In this document: positions 1-7,769 of the stretch, one piece after another
Numbering within the stretch: position 1 is the first letter of the stretch
Layout: the number at the start of each line of letters is the position of its first letter
Assembly (NCBI RefSeq): GCF_004362045.1
Contig: NZ_SNWX01000019.1
Coordinates: forward strand, 1-39,741
Direction: 5' to 3'
DNA: 39,741 nucleotides
From: Halanaerobium saccharolyticum
Lineage (GTDB): Bacteria > Bacillota > Halanaerobiia > Halanaerobiales > Halanaerobiaceae
Translations under genes and position numbers: made by a program
The notes under the pieces: generated by a model
Database searches by the model: none
What the model saw: the letters and a program-made list of their open reading frames with translations, nothing else
What the model was told of the DNA's origin: nothing

Positions 1-494
1 CCCAGTTTCTTTATCTTGTTTAAAGTTGTCTGCTTACTCAAGGGAACAACCTTAGAAGCCATATCAGCTGCTTTTTGATAGGAATATTCTTCAGCTTTTT
101 CTACCAGATCCAGCTCTAAACCTTTATCCAGTCTCTGGTATCTTTCAATACCAAAGACATCATCTACAAGATACGTATAATCAATATCTTCGGTATTTTT
201 AGAGGCATAATATGTTCTTTGATATTTTACCTCCCCGAACTGAGTAATTAGTGTCTTATCCATATCTCTAGCCTGAATATTCCATGATTTTTTACGTTCT
301 TTAGACTCCATTATTTCTTCATCCAATGTTTCAATAACATATGCCAGAGTTTTTCTCCCTAATTCATTCATATCCTGCTGCATAAGCTTAATTAGCTCCG
401 AAATATTCCCCTTTTCACCTTCAATAATCTTTTTTGCGCATTTTTCAATATTACGGGTGAATTTTTCTGAAAATTCCTGTATAATATTATCCAT
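1..494 (-). CDS. ISLre2-family (UPF0236-like) transposase, N-terminal part, cut by the window edge
   Basis: The reading frame opens at an ATG (MDNIIQEFSEKF...) and stays open for about 164 codons to the left edge, so the C-terminal catalytic part is outside the window. The N-terminus is charged and helical. It is followed by a stretch containing FGEVKYQRTYY, then a Glu/Lys-rich segment ending in a PLSKQTTLNKIKK-type helix. I recognise this as the N-terminal region of ISLre2-family transposases, which move an insertion sequence by a DDE-type mechanism. An AAAGGGGAG SD precedes the ATG and lies inside an inverted repeat. The gene follows amrS on the same strand and looks like an insertion at the end of that operon. 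The family call is from memory of the N-terminal pattern. Confidence 0.75.
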   Translation of the reverse strand, partial: MDNIIQEFSEKFTRNIEKCAKKIIEGEKGNISELIKLMQQDMNELGRKTLAYVIETLDEEIMESKERKKSWNIQARDMDKTLITQFGEVKYQRTYYASKNTEDIDYTYLVDDVFGIERYQRLDKGLELDLVEKAEEYSYQKAADMASKVVPLSKQTTLNKIKKL

Positions 495-557
495 AAGAAG
501 ACTCCCCTTTCTTTGTTTTTTATCCTAAAAACATTTTATCAAAAAGGGAGTCTTCTT
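495..557 (-). promoter_or_regulatory. Inverted repeat masking the transposase ribosome-binding site
   Basis: A perfect 12-bp arm, AAGAAGACTCCC at 495-506, is matched by GGGAGTCTTCTT at 546-557, with 39 nt between. In the minus-strand transcript the downstream arm contains the GGGGAG SD and ends at the transposase ATG. Folding would therefore block translation of any read-through transcript, while a transcript starting inside the loop would escape. Similar protection is known for some other insertion sequences. Its use here is an inference. Confidence 0.55.
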
Positions 558-652
558 TCTAATTTTCTAGATAATTTCAAAATGAATCTCCAAAACTTAT
601 TTTACACTATGTTTGAAAATACAAAATTAAAAATTATTTGAAAATTCGATAG

Positions 653-1645
653 TTATTCAAACTCACCATAAATCAGCTCTCCACAGTCAGGGCACCTATT
701 ATTCTGCAGCCGATTTTCAACATTATAACTTCTGCGCTGAATCAACTTTTCCCCACAAGCTGAACAAAAAGTATCAGCTGTATTTTCGATGATTGCATTA
801 CCTAAATAAACATGGTCCAGATATTTTTCTGCTTCCTGATAGGCTTTTTTCATCAATTCTAAATCTGTGGGCGGATTATCAAGCTTATAGGCAGGATGAT
901 ATTTGCTTAAATGGAGCGGGATTTCCTGATTAATATCAGCCAGCCATTTAAAAAGATTTTTTAACTCCCCTAAATCATCATTTAGATCAGTCACAATTAA
1001 ATTGGTTACTTCCAGATGTATTTCGTCAGCCAGCATTTTTATTGTTCTTTTTACAGACTCCAGTCCACCATTACAGTGCTGCTGATAAAATTCATTATTA
1101 AATGCTTTTAAATCAATATTAGCTGCATCTAATAGCGGTATCAGCTCTTCTAAAGGTTCCTGATTAATAAAACCATTGCTGACCATTATATTTTTTAAGC
1201 CTTTTTGGTGAGCAATCTCAGCAGTCTCAAACATATATTCATAAAATATTGTCGGCTCAGAATAGGTGTAAGCAAGTAAATTAATATCCTTCTCGACAGC
1301 TGTCTCTACAATCTCTGCTGGTTTAAAATCTCGTAATTGAGGTTTCTGCTGACTGATTCTCCAGTTCTGACAGAATCCACAGCTCATGTTGCAGCCCCAG
1401 CTGCCAAGAGAAAGAACCTGAGCCTGAGGATAAAAATGATAAAGAGGTTTTTTCTCAACCGGATCAACTCCCAGAGAAGAGACTTTGCCGTAATTTAAAG
1501 TATACAATTCACCTCCAATATTTTTTCTAACCATACAAATTCCAGTTTTGTCATTAGGAATAATACAGTTATGAGGACACAGCTCACACCCTATTCGCTC
1601 ATCTCCCTCAGAATGATAAAATCTGGCTGGATGTTGATCATTCAT
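653..1645 (-). CDS. amrS: AmmeMemoRadiSam system radical SAM enzyme
   Basis: A radical S-adenosylmethionine protein of 330 residues. The cluster motif is CNMSCGFCQN, giving Fe-S ligands C85, C89 and C92, the CxxxCxxC spacing of the PflA-like group. Four cysteines lie N-terminal to it (C20, C23, C27, C37), and a C-terminal zinc-ribbon-like set is at C294, C297, C318 and C321. The ATG at 1645 is preferred: GAGGAG and AAGGAGG lie just upstream, whereas a TTG three codons earlier sits almost on the SD. It overlaps the end of amrA by 8 bp, so the two are probably translationally coupled. The substrate is unknown; conserved clustering with the AMMECR1 and MEMO families defines the system. Confidence 0.9.
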   Translation of the reverse strand: MNDQHPARFYHSEGDERIGCELCPHNCIIPNDKTGICMVRKNIGGELYTLNYGKVSSLGVDPVEKKPLYHFYPQAQVLSLGSWGCNMSCGFCQNWRISQQKPQLRDFKPAEIVETAVEKDINLLAYTYSEPTIFYEYMFETAEIAHQKGLKNIMVSNGFINQEPLEELIPLLDAANIDLKAFNNEFYQQHCNGGLESVKRTIKMLADEIHLEVTNLIVTDLNDDLGELKNLFKWLADINQEIPLHLSKYHPAYKLDNPPTDLELMKKAYQEAEKYLDHVYLGNAIIENTADTFCSACGEKLIQRRSYNVENRLQNNRCPDCGELIYGEFE

Positions 1646-2165
1646 TCTCCTCAAACCTCCTTACTTTAAAACGATAAATTTCTACTTCAGCATCTTCCCG
1701 GAGGCCAGCTTTCCTTTTAGCAATTTTTAACTGTTTGTCAGCTGTTTCTATTCCCTCCAGATCCGGCAGCAGCAGACCTGTCTGATGACCCCCTTTTACC
1801 AAAATCCCATATTCTCGGGGATCAAGTTCTGATATACTATTAACTTTTTCCGGTTCAGATAAGATGTCGACAGAAATCTTAATTTCCTTCAGCTCTTCTT
1901 TTTCTACTTCAGGAAAACGAGGATCATTCTCTGCAGCTGTCATAGCATTACTTATAATTTCATAGGCTGCATTTTTTTGTACAGGCCGAAAGGTCCCCAT
2001 ACAGCCTCTTAAATCACCTTTTTTCTTTAAAGTAACAAAAACTCCTGCTTTCTGTTTTAAAATATCTGGCAGTTCTCCTTCTTCAACTTCAACTTCACTT
2101 CCAGAAACAATATACTCTTCTACTGCTTTTCGTGCTAAATCAGTAACATATTTTTCTTCATTCAT
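1638..2165 (-). CDS. amrA: AmmeMemoRadiSam system protein A (AMMECR1 domain)
   Basis: A 175-residue single-domain AMMECR1-family protein. The family's hallmark LRGCMGTF motif is clear in the first third. It is followed by the usual acidic helix, a FPEVEKEEL strand region and a GLLLP segment. The biochemical function of the family is unknown. The ATG at 2165 is chosen because GGGAG lies 8 nt upstream; a TTG five codons earlier overlaps that SD. It lies 29 bp downstream of amrB and overlaps amrS, so the three genes form one operon. In some proteins this domain is fused to the MEMO domain, which supports a shared role. Confidence 0.9.
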   Translation of the reverse strand: MNEEKYVTDLARKAVEEYIVSGSEVEVEEGELPDILKQKAGVFVTLKKKGDLRGCMGTFRPVQKNAAYEIISNAMTAAENDPRFPEVEKEELKEIKISVDILSEPEKVNSISELDPREYGILVKGGHQTGLLLPDLEGIETADKQLKIAKRKAGLREDAEVEIYRFKVRRFEENE

Positions 2166-2194
2166 AATAATCACTCCCAACTAACTTATCTAAT

Positions 2195-3034
2195 TTATTT
2201 TTTATCCGTTTCTGGGTTAATAAAAACTGTTCCATAACCTACACCAAACGGCCCCTCATAGGAATTAACTTTAACCTCAACTTCTAACTTATCCAGTGTC
2301 CCCAGCATTGTTATAATTGGTCTTAAACCACATTCTCCAGCTTTTTCGACTAAATCCTGATCAAAGTTTAAAATTGAGTTAAAATCCTTACCTCTAAAAT
2401 ACTGCATCAATTTCTCATCAAAGATGTGAGCATCAGGGTTAAAGCCTGCTGGTGCTCCTTTTTTTAATCGATGTGAGAGATCACCACTTGCAATTACCCC
2501 AATCTTATAATCAAGTTCAGAAGCTGTTCTGGCAATTTCCTGTCCAATCTTATACAACTCCTCATAGGAAATAAAGCCGATTGAAATTGGTAAAACAGGT
2601 AATTTAATTCCAGCTTTTTCTAAATAATTTAAGGGAACCATAATCCCATGATCCAGTTCCTGATCAACCCCATAGTTTTTTAAATCATTTTTTCTCAATG
2701 GCTGTAAAGATAAATTCTCTTCTTTAACATTGGAAATTAATTTTTCGGCAAATTTAGTGTCAGATTTTTCGCTAAATTTAAGTTTTGGATGTCCAAAATC
2801 ACCAAAATTCCCCTTAAGATCTTCTTTAATAATTACAGAAGCAGTAGATCGAAAAACAGGTCCATGAGGAGTAATAAAAACCAACAGATCAAGCTCATCC
2901 TTGAATTCAGCAATCTCTGCAGCAGTCTTTTTAAACCCCTGAACAGTCTTTTCTGCCTTTTTCAACTCCCGCCCCCCAATTTCTTCAATCACAATCGGTG
3001 GATGCGGCAGTAAAGCAGCACATTTAACTCCCAT
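2195..3034 (-). CDS. amrB: AmmeMemoRadiSam system protein B (MEMO-like, class III extradiol dioxygenase fold)
   Basis: A 279-residue MEMO-family protein. Four histidine motifs appear in the order known from LigB-type ring-cleaving dioxygenases: LPHPP (H11), TPHG (H57), LDHG (H129) and SGDLSH (H188). A late glutamate, E260, lies in YEGPFGVGYG, and C235 lies in an ECG motif. Fold and spacing suggest a metal-binding enzyme, but no substrate is known. The ATG at 3034 is preferred over the GTG at 3043 because GGAGG is 8 nt upstream and the GTG overlaps it. It is the first gene of the amrB-amrA-amrS operon, with a candidate promoter about 100 bp upstream. Confidence 0.88.
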   Translation of the reverse strand: MGVKCAALLPHPPIVIEEIGGRELKKAEKTVQGFKKTAAEIAEFKDELDLLVFITPHGPVFRSTASVIIKEDLKGNFGDFGHPKLKFSEKSDTKFAEKLISNVKEENLSLQPLRKNDLKNYGVDQELDHGIMVPLNYLEKAGIKLPVLPISIGFISYEELYKIGQEIARTASELDYKIGVIASGDLSHRLKKGAPAGFNPDAHIFDEKLMQYFRGKDFNSILNFDQDLVEKAGECGLRPIITMLGTLDKLEVEVKVNSYEGPFGVGYGTVFINPETDKK

Positions 3035-3130
3035 TAATTTCACCTCCGGTTTAATTTAAATCAGGCTGAGTATAGAATAATTTTAATTTTCCACTCAAAA
3101 AAGCACAAAATCAATTTCTCTCACATTTTT

Positions 3131-3160
3131 ATTATACTATAAATCAGCTGATAAAAAAAC
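3131..3160 (-). promoter_or_regulatory. Candidate promoter of the amr operon
   Basis: A perfect TATAAT -10 box reads on the minus strand at 3131-3136. The -35 region is only a T-rich run with no good TTGACA. A 10-bp perfect palindrome ATCAGCTGAT (3143-3152) lies in the spacer and could be an operator. The weak -35 may mean that an activator is needed. Confidence 0.45.
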
Positions 3161-3258
3161 ACCTCTAAACCTACTTTTCGCTGATACATATTATTAATTA
3201 TAACTTGATTAACCCCGAAGCCCGGCTTTTTTTTATTTTTATAATTAAAGCAAAGTAA

Positions 3259-3483
3259 ATTATTTTAAGTCTGCACAATTAAATGAGTAACTTAAAACTT
3301 TATCTTATCTATAACTTGATGAATAAAATTAATTTAAACAGTCGAAGAGCATGGATGCTCTGAGCTGAGCCAGGAACAGGAGGTTCCTTAGCTCAGGCAG
3401 CTGTTTAAATTAATTTTACGAATGCTAGTTATTGTTATAAAGTTTTACTGGAGCGATATTTCATTGTGCAGACTTAAAATAAT
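3259..3483. repeat. 225-bp nested palindromic element (MITE-like, or a structured RNA)
   Basis: The ends are perfect 21-bp inverted repeats (3259-3279 and 3463-3483; core TTTTAAGTCTGCACAAT). Inside them lie an 11-bp pair (3293-3303 with 3437-3447) and an 18-bp pair (3324-3341 with 3401-3418). At the centre are two small hairpins: AGAGCAT/ATGCTCT at 3346-3361, and a bulged one at 3361-3395 made of TGAGCT/AGCTCA enclosing AGGAAC/GTTCCT. No open frame of note exists. Together with the amr promoter region and the rpsI terminator, it fills the 500-bp gap between amrB and rpsI. A non-autonomous transposon is the simplest reading; a TA target duplication is possible but cannot be told from the AT-rich palindromic ends. 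Confidence 0.65.
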
Positions 3484-3500
3484 AGGAGAATATAATTATA

Positions 3501-3530
3501 AAAAAGAAAAAAGCAGAGCCTGAGCTCTGC
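3501..3530 (-). terminator. Rho-independent terminator after rpsI
   Basis: On the minus strand a 7-bp stem GCAGAGC/GCTCTGC with a 4-nt loop (3513-3530) is followed by TTTTTTCTTTTT. It lies just beyond the rpsI stop and closes the rplM-rpsI transcript, and any transcript reading through from truA. Confidence 0.88.
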
Positions 3531-3552
3531 CTGAATAAAATCAAAAATAATA

Positions 3553-3948
3553 TTATCTTTTTGAGAACTGTGGACTTTTTCTCGCTTTTTTGCGACCGTA
3601 TTTCTTTCTTTCAACCATACGAGAGTCTCTGGTTAAGTAACCAGCTTTTTTAAGTGGTCCACGGTAATCTTTATCTACTTCCAGTAAAGCTCTAGCAATT
3701 CCATGACGAACTGCTCCAGCCTGACCGGAAAGTCCACCACCATTAACATTGACTAAGACATCAAAAGTTCCCTCAGCATTAACTAATTCTAAAGGTGACA
3801 TAATATCTTTAATTAAAGATTTTCTATTAAAATAGTTATCAATTTCTTTGTCATTTACTAAAAACTTTCCATCTCCAGGCAGCAGGCGTACACGAGCTGT
3901 AGAAGTTTTTCTACGACCTGTACCTCTATATTGTACTTCAGAAGCCAT
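3553..3948 (-). CDS. rpsI: 30S ribosomal protein S9
   Basis: S9 (131 residues, normal length) sits on the head of the small subunit, and its basic C-terminal tail reaches toward the P-site tRNA. The sequence shows the family start [14 protein letters not shown], the central [21 protein letters not shown] block and the conserved basic end ([12 protein letters not shown]) finishing in Lys-Arg. It follows rplM by 23 bp with its own SD, the usual L13-S9 pair. Transcription ends at the hairpin just downstream. Confidence 0.97.
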   Translation of the reverse strand: MASEVQYRGTGRRKTSTARVRLLPGDGKFLVNDKEIDNYFNRKSLIKDIMSPLELVNAEGTFDVLVNVNGGGLSGQAGAVRHGIARALLEVDKDYRGPLKKAGYLTRDSRMVERKKYGRKKARKSPQFSKR

Positions 3949-3971
3949 CTATTAAATTCCTCCTCTCAGAA

Positions 3972-4400
3972 TTAAAGTTCTAATTGTTCCGGCTGTTGAG
4001 CCTGATGTGGATGATTAGGTCCACTATATACTTTTAATTTTTTAACCATTTTCCTACCTAATTTATTATGTGGTAACATACCTTTAACAGCTTTTTCGAT
4101 AATAAATTCAGGATTCTTAGCACGAAGTTCTCTATAAGTAATTTCATTAATACCACCAGGATAATTTGTGTGACTGTAATGTTTCTTGTCATCCCACTTC
4201 TTACCTGTTAATTTAATTTTTTCAGCATTAACCACTATTACATAATCTCCCATATCTACATGAGGAGTAAAAGTCGGCTTGTGCTTTCCTCTAATATACT
4301 GAGCGATTTCAGATGCAAGTCTTCCTAAAGTTTTGTCTGCAGCATCAACTACATACCAGTCGCGCTCTACAGTTTGATTATTTGCCATATATGTTGACAT
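3972..4400 (-). CDS. rplM: 50S ribosomal protein L13
   Basis: L13 (142 residues) is an early-assembling large-subunit protein. [18 protein letters not shown], the [12 protein letters not shown] strand and the MLPHNKLGR block are family hallmarks. The start at 4400 is set by AAGGAGG 7 nt upstream; a second in-frame ATG four codons later lacks such a site. The gene has its own promoter and a leader hairpin of the type through which L13 is thought to regulate its own synthesis. It is therefore partly independent of truA upstream. Confidence 0.97.
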   Translation of the reverse strand: MSTYMANNQTVERDWYVVDAADKTLGRLASEIAQYIRGKHKPTFTPHVDMGDYVIVVNAEKIKLTGKKWDDKKHYSHTNYPGGINEITYRELRAKNPEFIIEKAVKGMLPHNKLGRKMVKKLKVYSGPNHPHQAQQPEQLEL

Positions 4401-4440
4401 AACTATACCTCCTTAGTTAAAATACTCTCTATAATTACAT

Positions 4441-4482
4441 GAAATTATTCTCAACGGGGCTAGTTGTTGAACAGAATAATTC
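4441..4482 (-). promoter_or_regulatory. L13 leader hairpin (autoregulatory element)
   Basis: The expected transcript begins with a stem-loop whose outer stem is ATTATTCT/AGAATAAT and whose inner stem is TCAAC/GTTGA, separated by a small internal loop and capped by AACTAGCCCC. Its position, at the very start of the rplM transcript, and its two-part stem match my memory of the Firmicutes L13 leader. Binding of L13 here is inferred. Confidence 0.6.
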
Positions 4483-4488
4483 ATAGTA

Positions 4489-4517
4489 ATTTTAATACAA
4501 TCTTCTGCTTTTGTCAA
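4489..4517 (-). promoter_or_regulatory. Promoter of rplM-rpsI
   Basis: A perfect TTGACA (4512-4517) is followed after exactly 17 bp by TAAAAT (4489-4494) on the minus strand. The predicted start is near 4482, immediately at the L13 leader. The -35 box lies only 17 bp beyond the truA stop codon. Confidence 0.85.
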
Positions 4518-4533
4518 GTTAAACGAAAATAAA

Positions 4534-5280
4534 TTAATCATAAAGTACTTTGATTAAAGTTAAACCCTGAGCCGGAGCAGTAAAACCAGCATTATTTCGA
4601 TCACAACTCTGCAAAATATCCTCTAGTTCAGACAGAGTTCTTTTTCCAAGTCCGGTTTCAATAAGTGTACCGGCTAAAATTCTTATCATATTATATAAAA
4701 AACCATTACCAACAACATCGATCCAGATTTCAGCATCTTCAGCTGAATAAACATCTAAAGAATATATTTCTCTAACTGTAGATTCTACAGAAGAACCAGC
4801 AGCACAAAATGAAGCAAAATCATGAGATCCTTCAAAAATATTTGCTGCCTTCTGCATAAGTTCTAAGTCAAGTTTTTTATAAACATTATAAACAAAATTG
4901 CGGACAAAAACTGAATTAAAATTACTGTTCAAAATTCTATATCTATATTTTTTGCCCCGTGCATCATAACGAGCGTGAAAATCCTGATTCACTTTTTCCG
5001 CCTTTTTACAGATTATATCATCAGGTAGTTCTGTATTTAAAGCAATTGGAATCTTGGCAAGCGGAATATCAACATCCAGAAAGAAATTTGCTGTCTGACC
5101 AGCCGCGTGAACCCCAGCATCTGTCCTTCCAGCACCTGTAATCTGCACCCTTTTTTTATTGATTTTACTAAGGGTTTGCTCTAATTTTTGCTGTATTGTT
5201 TGACTGGTATTTTTTTGAATCTGCCAGCCGCTATAATTAGTTCCATCATATTCAACTATAATTTTGTAGTTTTGTGCCAT
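4534..5280 (-). CDS. truA: tRNA pseudouridine(38-40) synthase TruA
   Basis: TruA converts uridines 38-40 of the tRNA anticodon stem to pseudouridine. The 248-residue product shows the YDGTNYSGWQ N-terminus and the catalytic motif GRTDAGVHA with nucleophile D54, followed by the GKKYRYRI strand and the FLYNMIRILAGTLIE block of the second half. I start it at the ATG 5280, behind AGGTGA, instead of the GTG 5292 that overlaps this site. It follows ecfT almost directly, as in Bacillus. No terminator is seen between it and rplM. Confidence 0.95.
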   Translation of the reverse strand: MAQNYKIIVEYDGTNYSGWQIQKNTSQTIQQKLEQTLSKINKKRVQITGAGRTDAGVHAAGQTANFFLDVDIPLAKIPIALNTELPDDIICKKAEKVNQDFHARYDARGKKYRYRILNSNFNSVFVRNFVYNVYKKLDLELMQKAANIFEGSHDFASFCAAGSSVESTVREIYSLDVYSAEDAEIWIDVVGNGFLYNMIRILAGTLIETGLGKRTLSELEDILQSCDRNNAGFTAPAQGLTLIKVLYD

Positions 5281-5292
5281 TTTAAATCTCAC

Positions 5293-6084
5293 CTAATAAA
5301 ATGATACTGCGACTGCCAGAATAATTATAATAATTAAAGCAATAAAATCATAATATCTAAACTCTAATTCATGCAGCCGTGTTCTTCCTTCCCCACCACG
5401 ATAACACCTGGACTCCATTGCTAGAGCCAGATCATCTGCTCTTCTAAAAGCACTTATAAATAAGGGGACAAGTAAAGGAATTAGACTTTTAGCTCTCTGA
5501 ATTAAATTACCGGATTCAAAATCAGCACCCCTGGCCTGCTGAGCTTTCATAATTTTATCAGCCTCTTCCAGTAGAGTTGGAATAAACCTTAAAGCAATTG
5601 TCATCATCATTGAGAGCTCGCTTGCCGGCACCCCAAATCTCTTTAAAGGAGATAAAATATATTCAATCCCATCTGTTAACTGCAGTGGAGAAGTGGTTAA
5701 GGTTAAGAGTGAAGTAAATAAAATTAAAATAAAAATTCTACTTACCATAAAAAATCCTGTATATACTCCTTCAGATTCAATGGAGATAAACCTCCAGGAC
5801 CACAAAACCTCTCCCCCTTTTGTTAAAAAGATATGGATAAACAGAGTAAATAAAACCAAAATTAAAATTGGTTTTAATCCTTTGAGAACTTTTTTAACTG
5901 AAATTTTGGATAATAAGACAACTACCAGAACAAAAGCGGCAAAAAATCCAAAACCAGTAAAGGTGTCAATTGTAAATAAAGCAATTATCAAGATTGTAGT
6001 AATCATAATTTTAATCCGGGCATCCAGAGCATGAATAATCGAATCGCGAGCTATATACTGACCAATTGTTATATCTTTTAGCAT
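5293..6084 (-). CDS. ecfT: Energy-coupling factor transporter transmembrane protein EcfT
   Basis: EcfT is the membrane scaffold that couples the two ATPases to interchangeable substrate-binding S components for vitamins and metals. The 263-residue protein has several hydrophobic membrane segments. It has a coupling-helix motif QQARGADF and a second one in which the usual ARG is replaced by SRC (AMESRCYRGG), a variant I believe is common in this group. A final membrane helix ends the chain. GAGGAG is 8 nt from the ATG. No S component lies in the window, so this is probably a shared group II module. It forms one operon with ecfA1, ecfA2 and truA. Confidence 0.93.
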   Translation of the reverse strand: MLKDITIGQYIARDSIIHALDARIKIMITTILIIALFTIDTFTGFGFFAAFVLVVVLLSKISVKKVLKGLKPILILVLFTLFIHIFLTKGGEVLWSWRFISIESEGVYTGFFMVSRIFILILFTSLLTLTTSPLQLTDGIEYILSPLKRFGVPASELSMMMTIALRFIPTLLEEADKIMKAQQARGADFESGNLIQRAKSLIPLLVPLFISAFRRADDLALAMESRCYRGGEGRTRLHELEFRYYDFIALIIIIILAVAVSFY

Positions 6085-6085
6085 A

Positions 6086-6934
6086 TTATTTGCTCCTCAA
6101 TGCTTTTAATATTTCTGCTGATGCCTCAGATATAGAAAATAAATTCGTATTTACTTTCAATCCTCTTTCTTCTAAACGATGCAGAATTTCAGTGATCTGG
6201 GGAAGATCCAGTGATAATTTGTGTAATTTCTGTTCCCGCGAGAAAACCTCTATGGGATGATCATCAATGACAATTTCTCCCTGATGCATCACAATAACTC
6301 TACTTGCAAGTTCGGCAATCTCTTCCATCCGATGGGAGATTAAAATAATGGTCATCTCCAGTTCCTGATAAAGATATTTAAGCAGTTCTGCAAGCTGCTT
6401 TCTACCCTGGGGATCAAGTCCAGCACTGGGTTCATCCAGCACTAAAACATCAGGTTTTAGAGCTAAAACCCCGGCAATAGCAACTTTGCGCTGCTGACCA
6501 CCACTTAAATTAAACGGAGATCTATCTTTAAATTCATCATAATCAAGCCCAACTAATCCCATGACTTCTTCTACTCTTTCTCGAATCTCATCTTTTTTGA
6601 GACCCAGGTTTTTAGGACCAAAAGCTATATCCTGAAAAACAGTTTCTTCGAATAATTGATGTTCGGGATACTGAAAAACTAAACCAACATGACGCCTGGT
6701 TTCTTTTAAATTACTTTTTTCATTAGTAATATTTTTCCCATTAACTTTAACGGTTCCAGAGCTTGGAATAATTAGACCATTAAAAAGCTGAACTAAGGTA
6801 GATTTACCAGAACCTGTATGACCTACAATTCCAATAAATTCTCCTCTGCTGATCTCTAAATTAATATTTTTTAATGCTTTAACATTATTTTCATCCTGAT
6901 AGACATGGCTTACCTCATTTAGTTCAATTAACAT
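6086..6934 (-). CDS. ecfA2: Energy-coupling factor transporter ATPase EcfA2
   Basis: Second ATPase of the ECF transporter (282 residues). Walker A is GHTGSGKST (38-46), the Q-loop is VFQYPEHQLF near 87, the ABC signature LSGGQ is at 143-147, Walker B VLVLDEPS ends with catalytic E168, and the switch histidine is H201. The C-terminal extension is typical of EcfA proteins. It overlaps the end of ecfA1 by 7 bp and lies 1 bp from ecfT, consistent with stoichiometric synthesis. The A2 label follows gene order relative to Bacillus. Confidence 0.93.
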   Translation of the reverse strand: MLIELNEVSHVYQDENNVKALKNINLEISRGEFIGIVGHTGSGKSTLVQLFNGLIIPSSGTVKVNGKNITNEKSNLKETRRHVGLVFQYPEHQLFEETVFQDIAFGPKNLGLKKDEIRERVEEVMGLVGLDYDEFKDRSPFNLSGGQQRKVAIAGVLALKPDVLVLDEPSAGLDPQGRKQLAELLKYLYQELEMTIILISHRMEEIAELASRVIVMHQGEIVIDDHPIEVFSREQKLHKLSLDLPQITEILHRLEERGLKVNTNLFSISEASAEILKALRSK

Positions 6935-7749
6935 AATGCATCCACCAACTCATCTATACTCAAAATATCAGGAATATCGATATTTTCCTGGCGCAGGTAT
7001 TCAGCAACCTCAACTGCAACAGGTATATCTAAATTTACATCCTTTAACTGCTCAACTAATCTGAAAATGGATTTGGGACTCCCTTTATGCAAAATCTGAC
7101 CCTGATTCATAACAATGACCTGATCTGCATTTACCGCTTCCTCCATAAAGTGAGTAATATGAACAACAGTAATCCCTTTTTCTTTATTTAGGTATTGAAC
7201 TGTTTCCATTACTTCTTTTCTTCCCTGTGGATCAAGCATTGCAGTCGGTTCATCTAAAACTATACAGTCCGGTTCCATGGCAATAACCCCGGCAATAGCG
7301 ACTCTCTGTTTTTGTCCTCCCGATAATTTATGGGGAGCAAATTTTTGGAATCCTGCCATCCCAACCATTTCTAGAGCTTTATCAACTCTGTTTCTAATTT
7401 CCTGGGTTGGAATACCTAAATTTTCCGGTCCAAATGCTACATCATCCTCAACCATTGAAGCAACAAGCTGATTGTCCGGATTTTGAAAAACCATTCCAAC
7501 TCGCTGTCTTATCTTCCAGGTATTATCGGGATTAGTAGTGTCTAAACCAGCCACAAAAATCTCTCCTTGAGAAGGAGTTAAGAGTACATTTAATAACTTT
7601 GCCAGGGTAGATTTGCCTGAACCATTTGAACCAATAATAACAGCAAAATCACCGGCTTCTATCTGCAGATTAATATTCTGCAAAGCCGGTCGATCACTGT
7701 TGTCATTTCCATAAAGAAAATCTACCCCACTTATTTCTATCAGGCTCAT
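6928..7749 (-). CDS. ecfA1: Energy-coupling factor transporter ATPase EcfA1
   Basis: First ATPase of the ECF module (273 residues). Walker A is GSNGSGKST (40-48), the Q-loop is VFQNPDNQL, the signature LSGGQ is at 142-146, Walker B CIVLDEPT carries E167 and the switch is H200. ATP hydrolysis by the A1-A2 pair drives vitamin or metal uptake through EcfT and an S protein encoded elsewhere. It starts 20 bp after rplQ with no terminator between, so it is probably read from the ribosomal operon. TAGGTG serves as SD. Confidence 0.93.
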   Translation of the reverse strand: MSLIEISGVDFLYGNDNSDRPALQNINLQIEAGDFAVIIGSNGSGKSTLAKLLNVLLTPSQGEIFVAGLDTTNPDNTWKIRQRVGMVFQNPDNQLVASMVEDDVAFGPENLGIPTQEIRNRVDKALEMVGMAGFQKFAPHKLSGGQKQRVAIAGVIAMEPDCIVLDEPTAMLDPQGRKEVMETVQYLNKEKGITVVHITHFMEEAVNADQVIVMNQGQILHKGSPKSIFRLVEQLKDVNLDIPVAVEVAEYLRQENIDIPDILSIDELVDALC

Positions 7750-7769
7750 ATTAACACCTACATTCAGTA

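Noticed and set aside
3210-3240. AAGCCCGGCTT followed by a long T run on the plus strand, like a terminator
   Set aside because: The possible stem is only 4 bp with a 3-nt loop and no plus-strand gene is upstream; most likely chance in AT-rich DNA.
5400-5410. SRC in place of ARG in the second EcfT motif, as a possible loss of function
   Set aside because: The rest of the motif (AMES, YRGGEGRT) is intact and this substitution is, as far as I recall, common in group II EcfT proteins.
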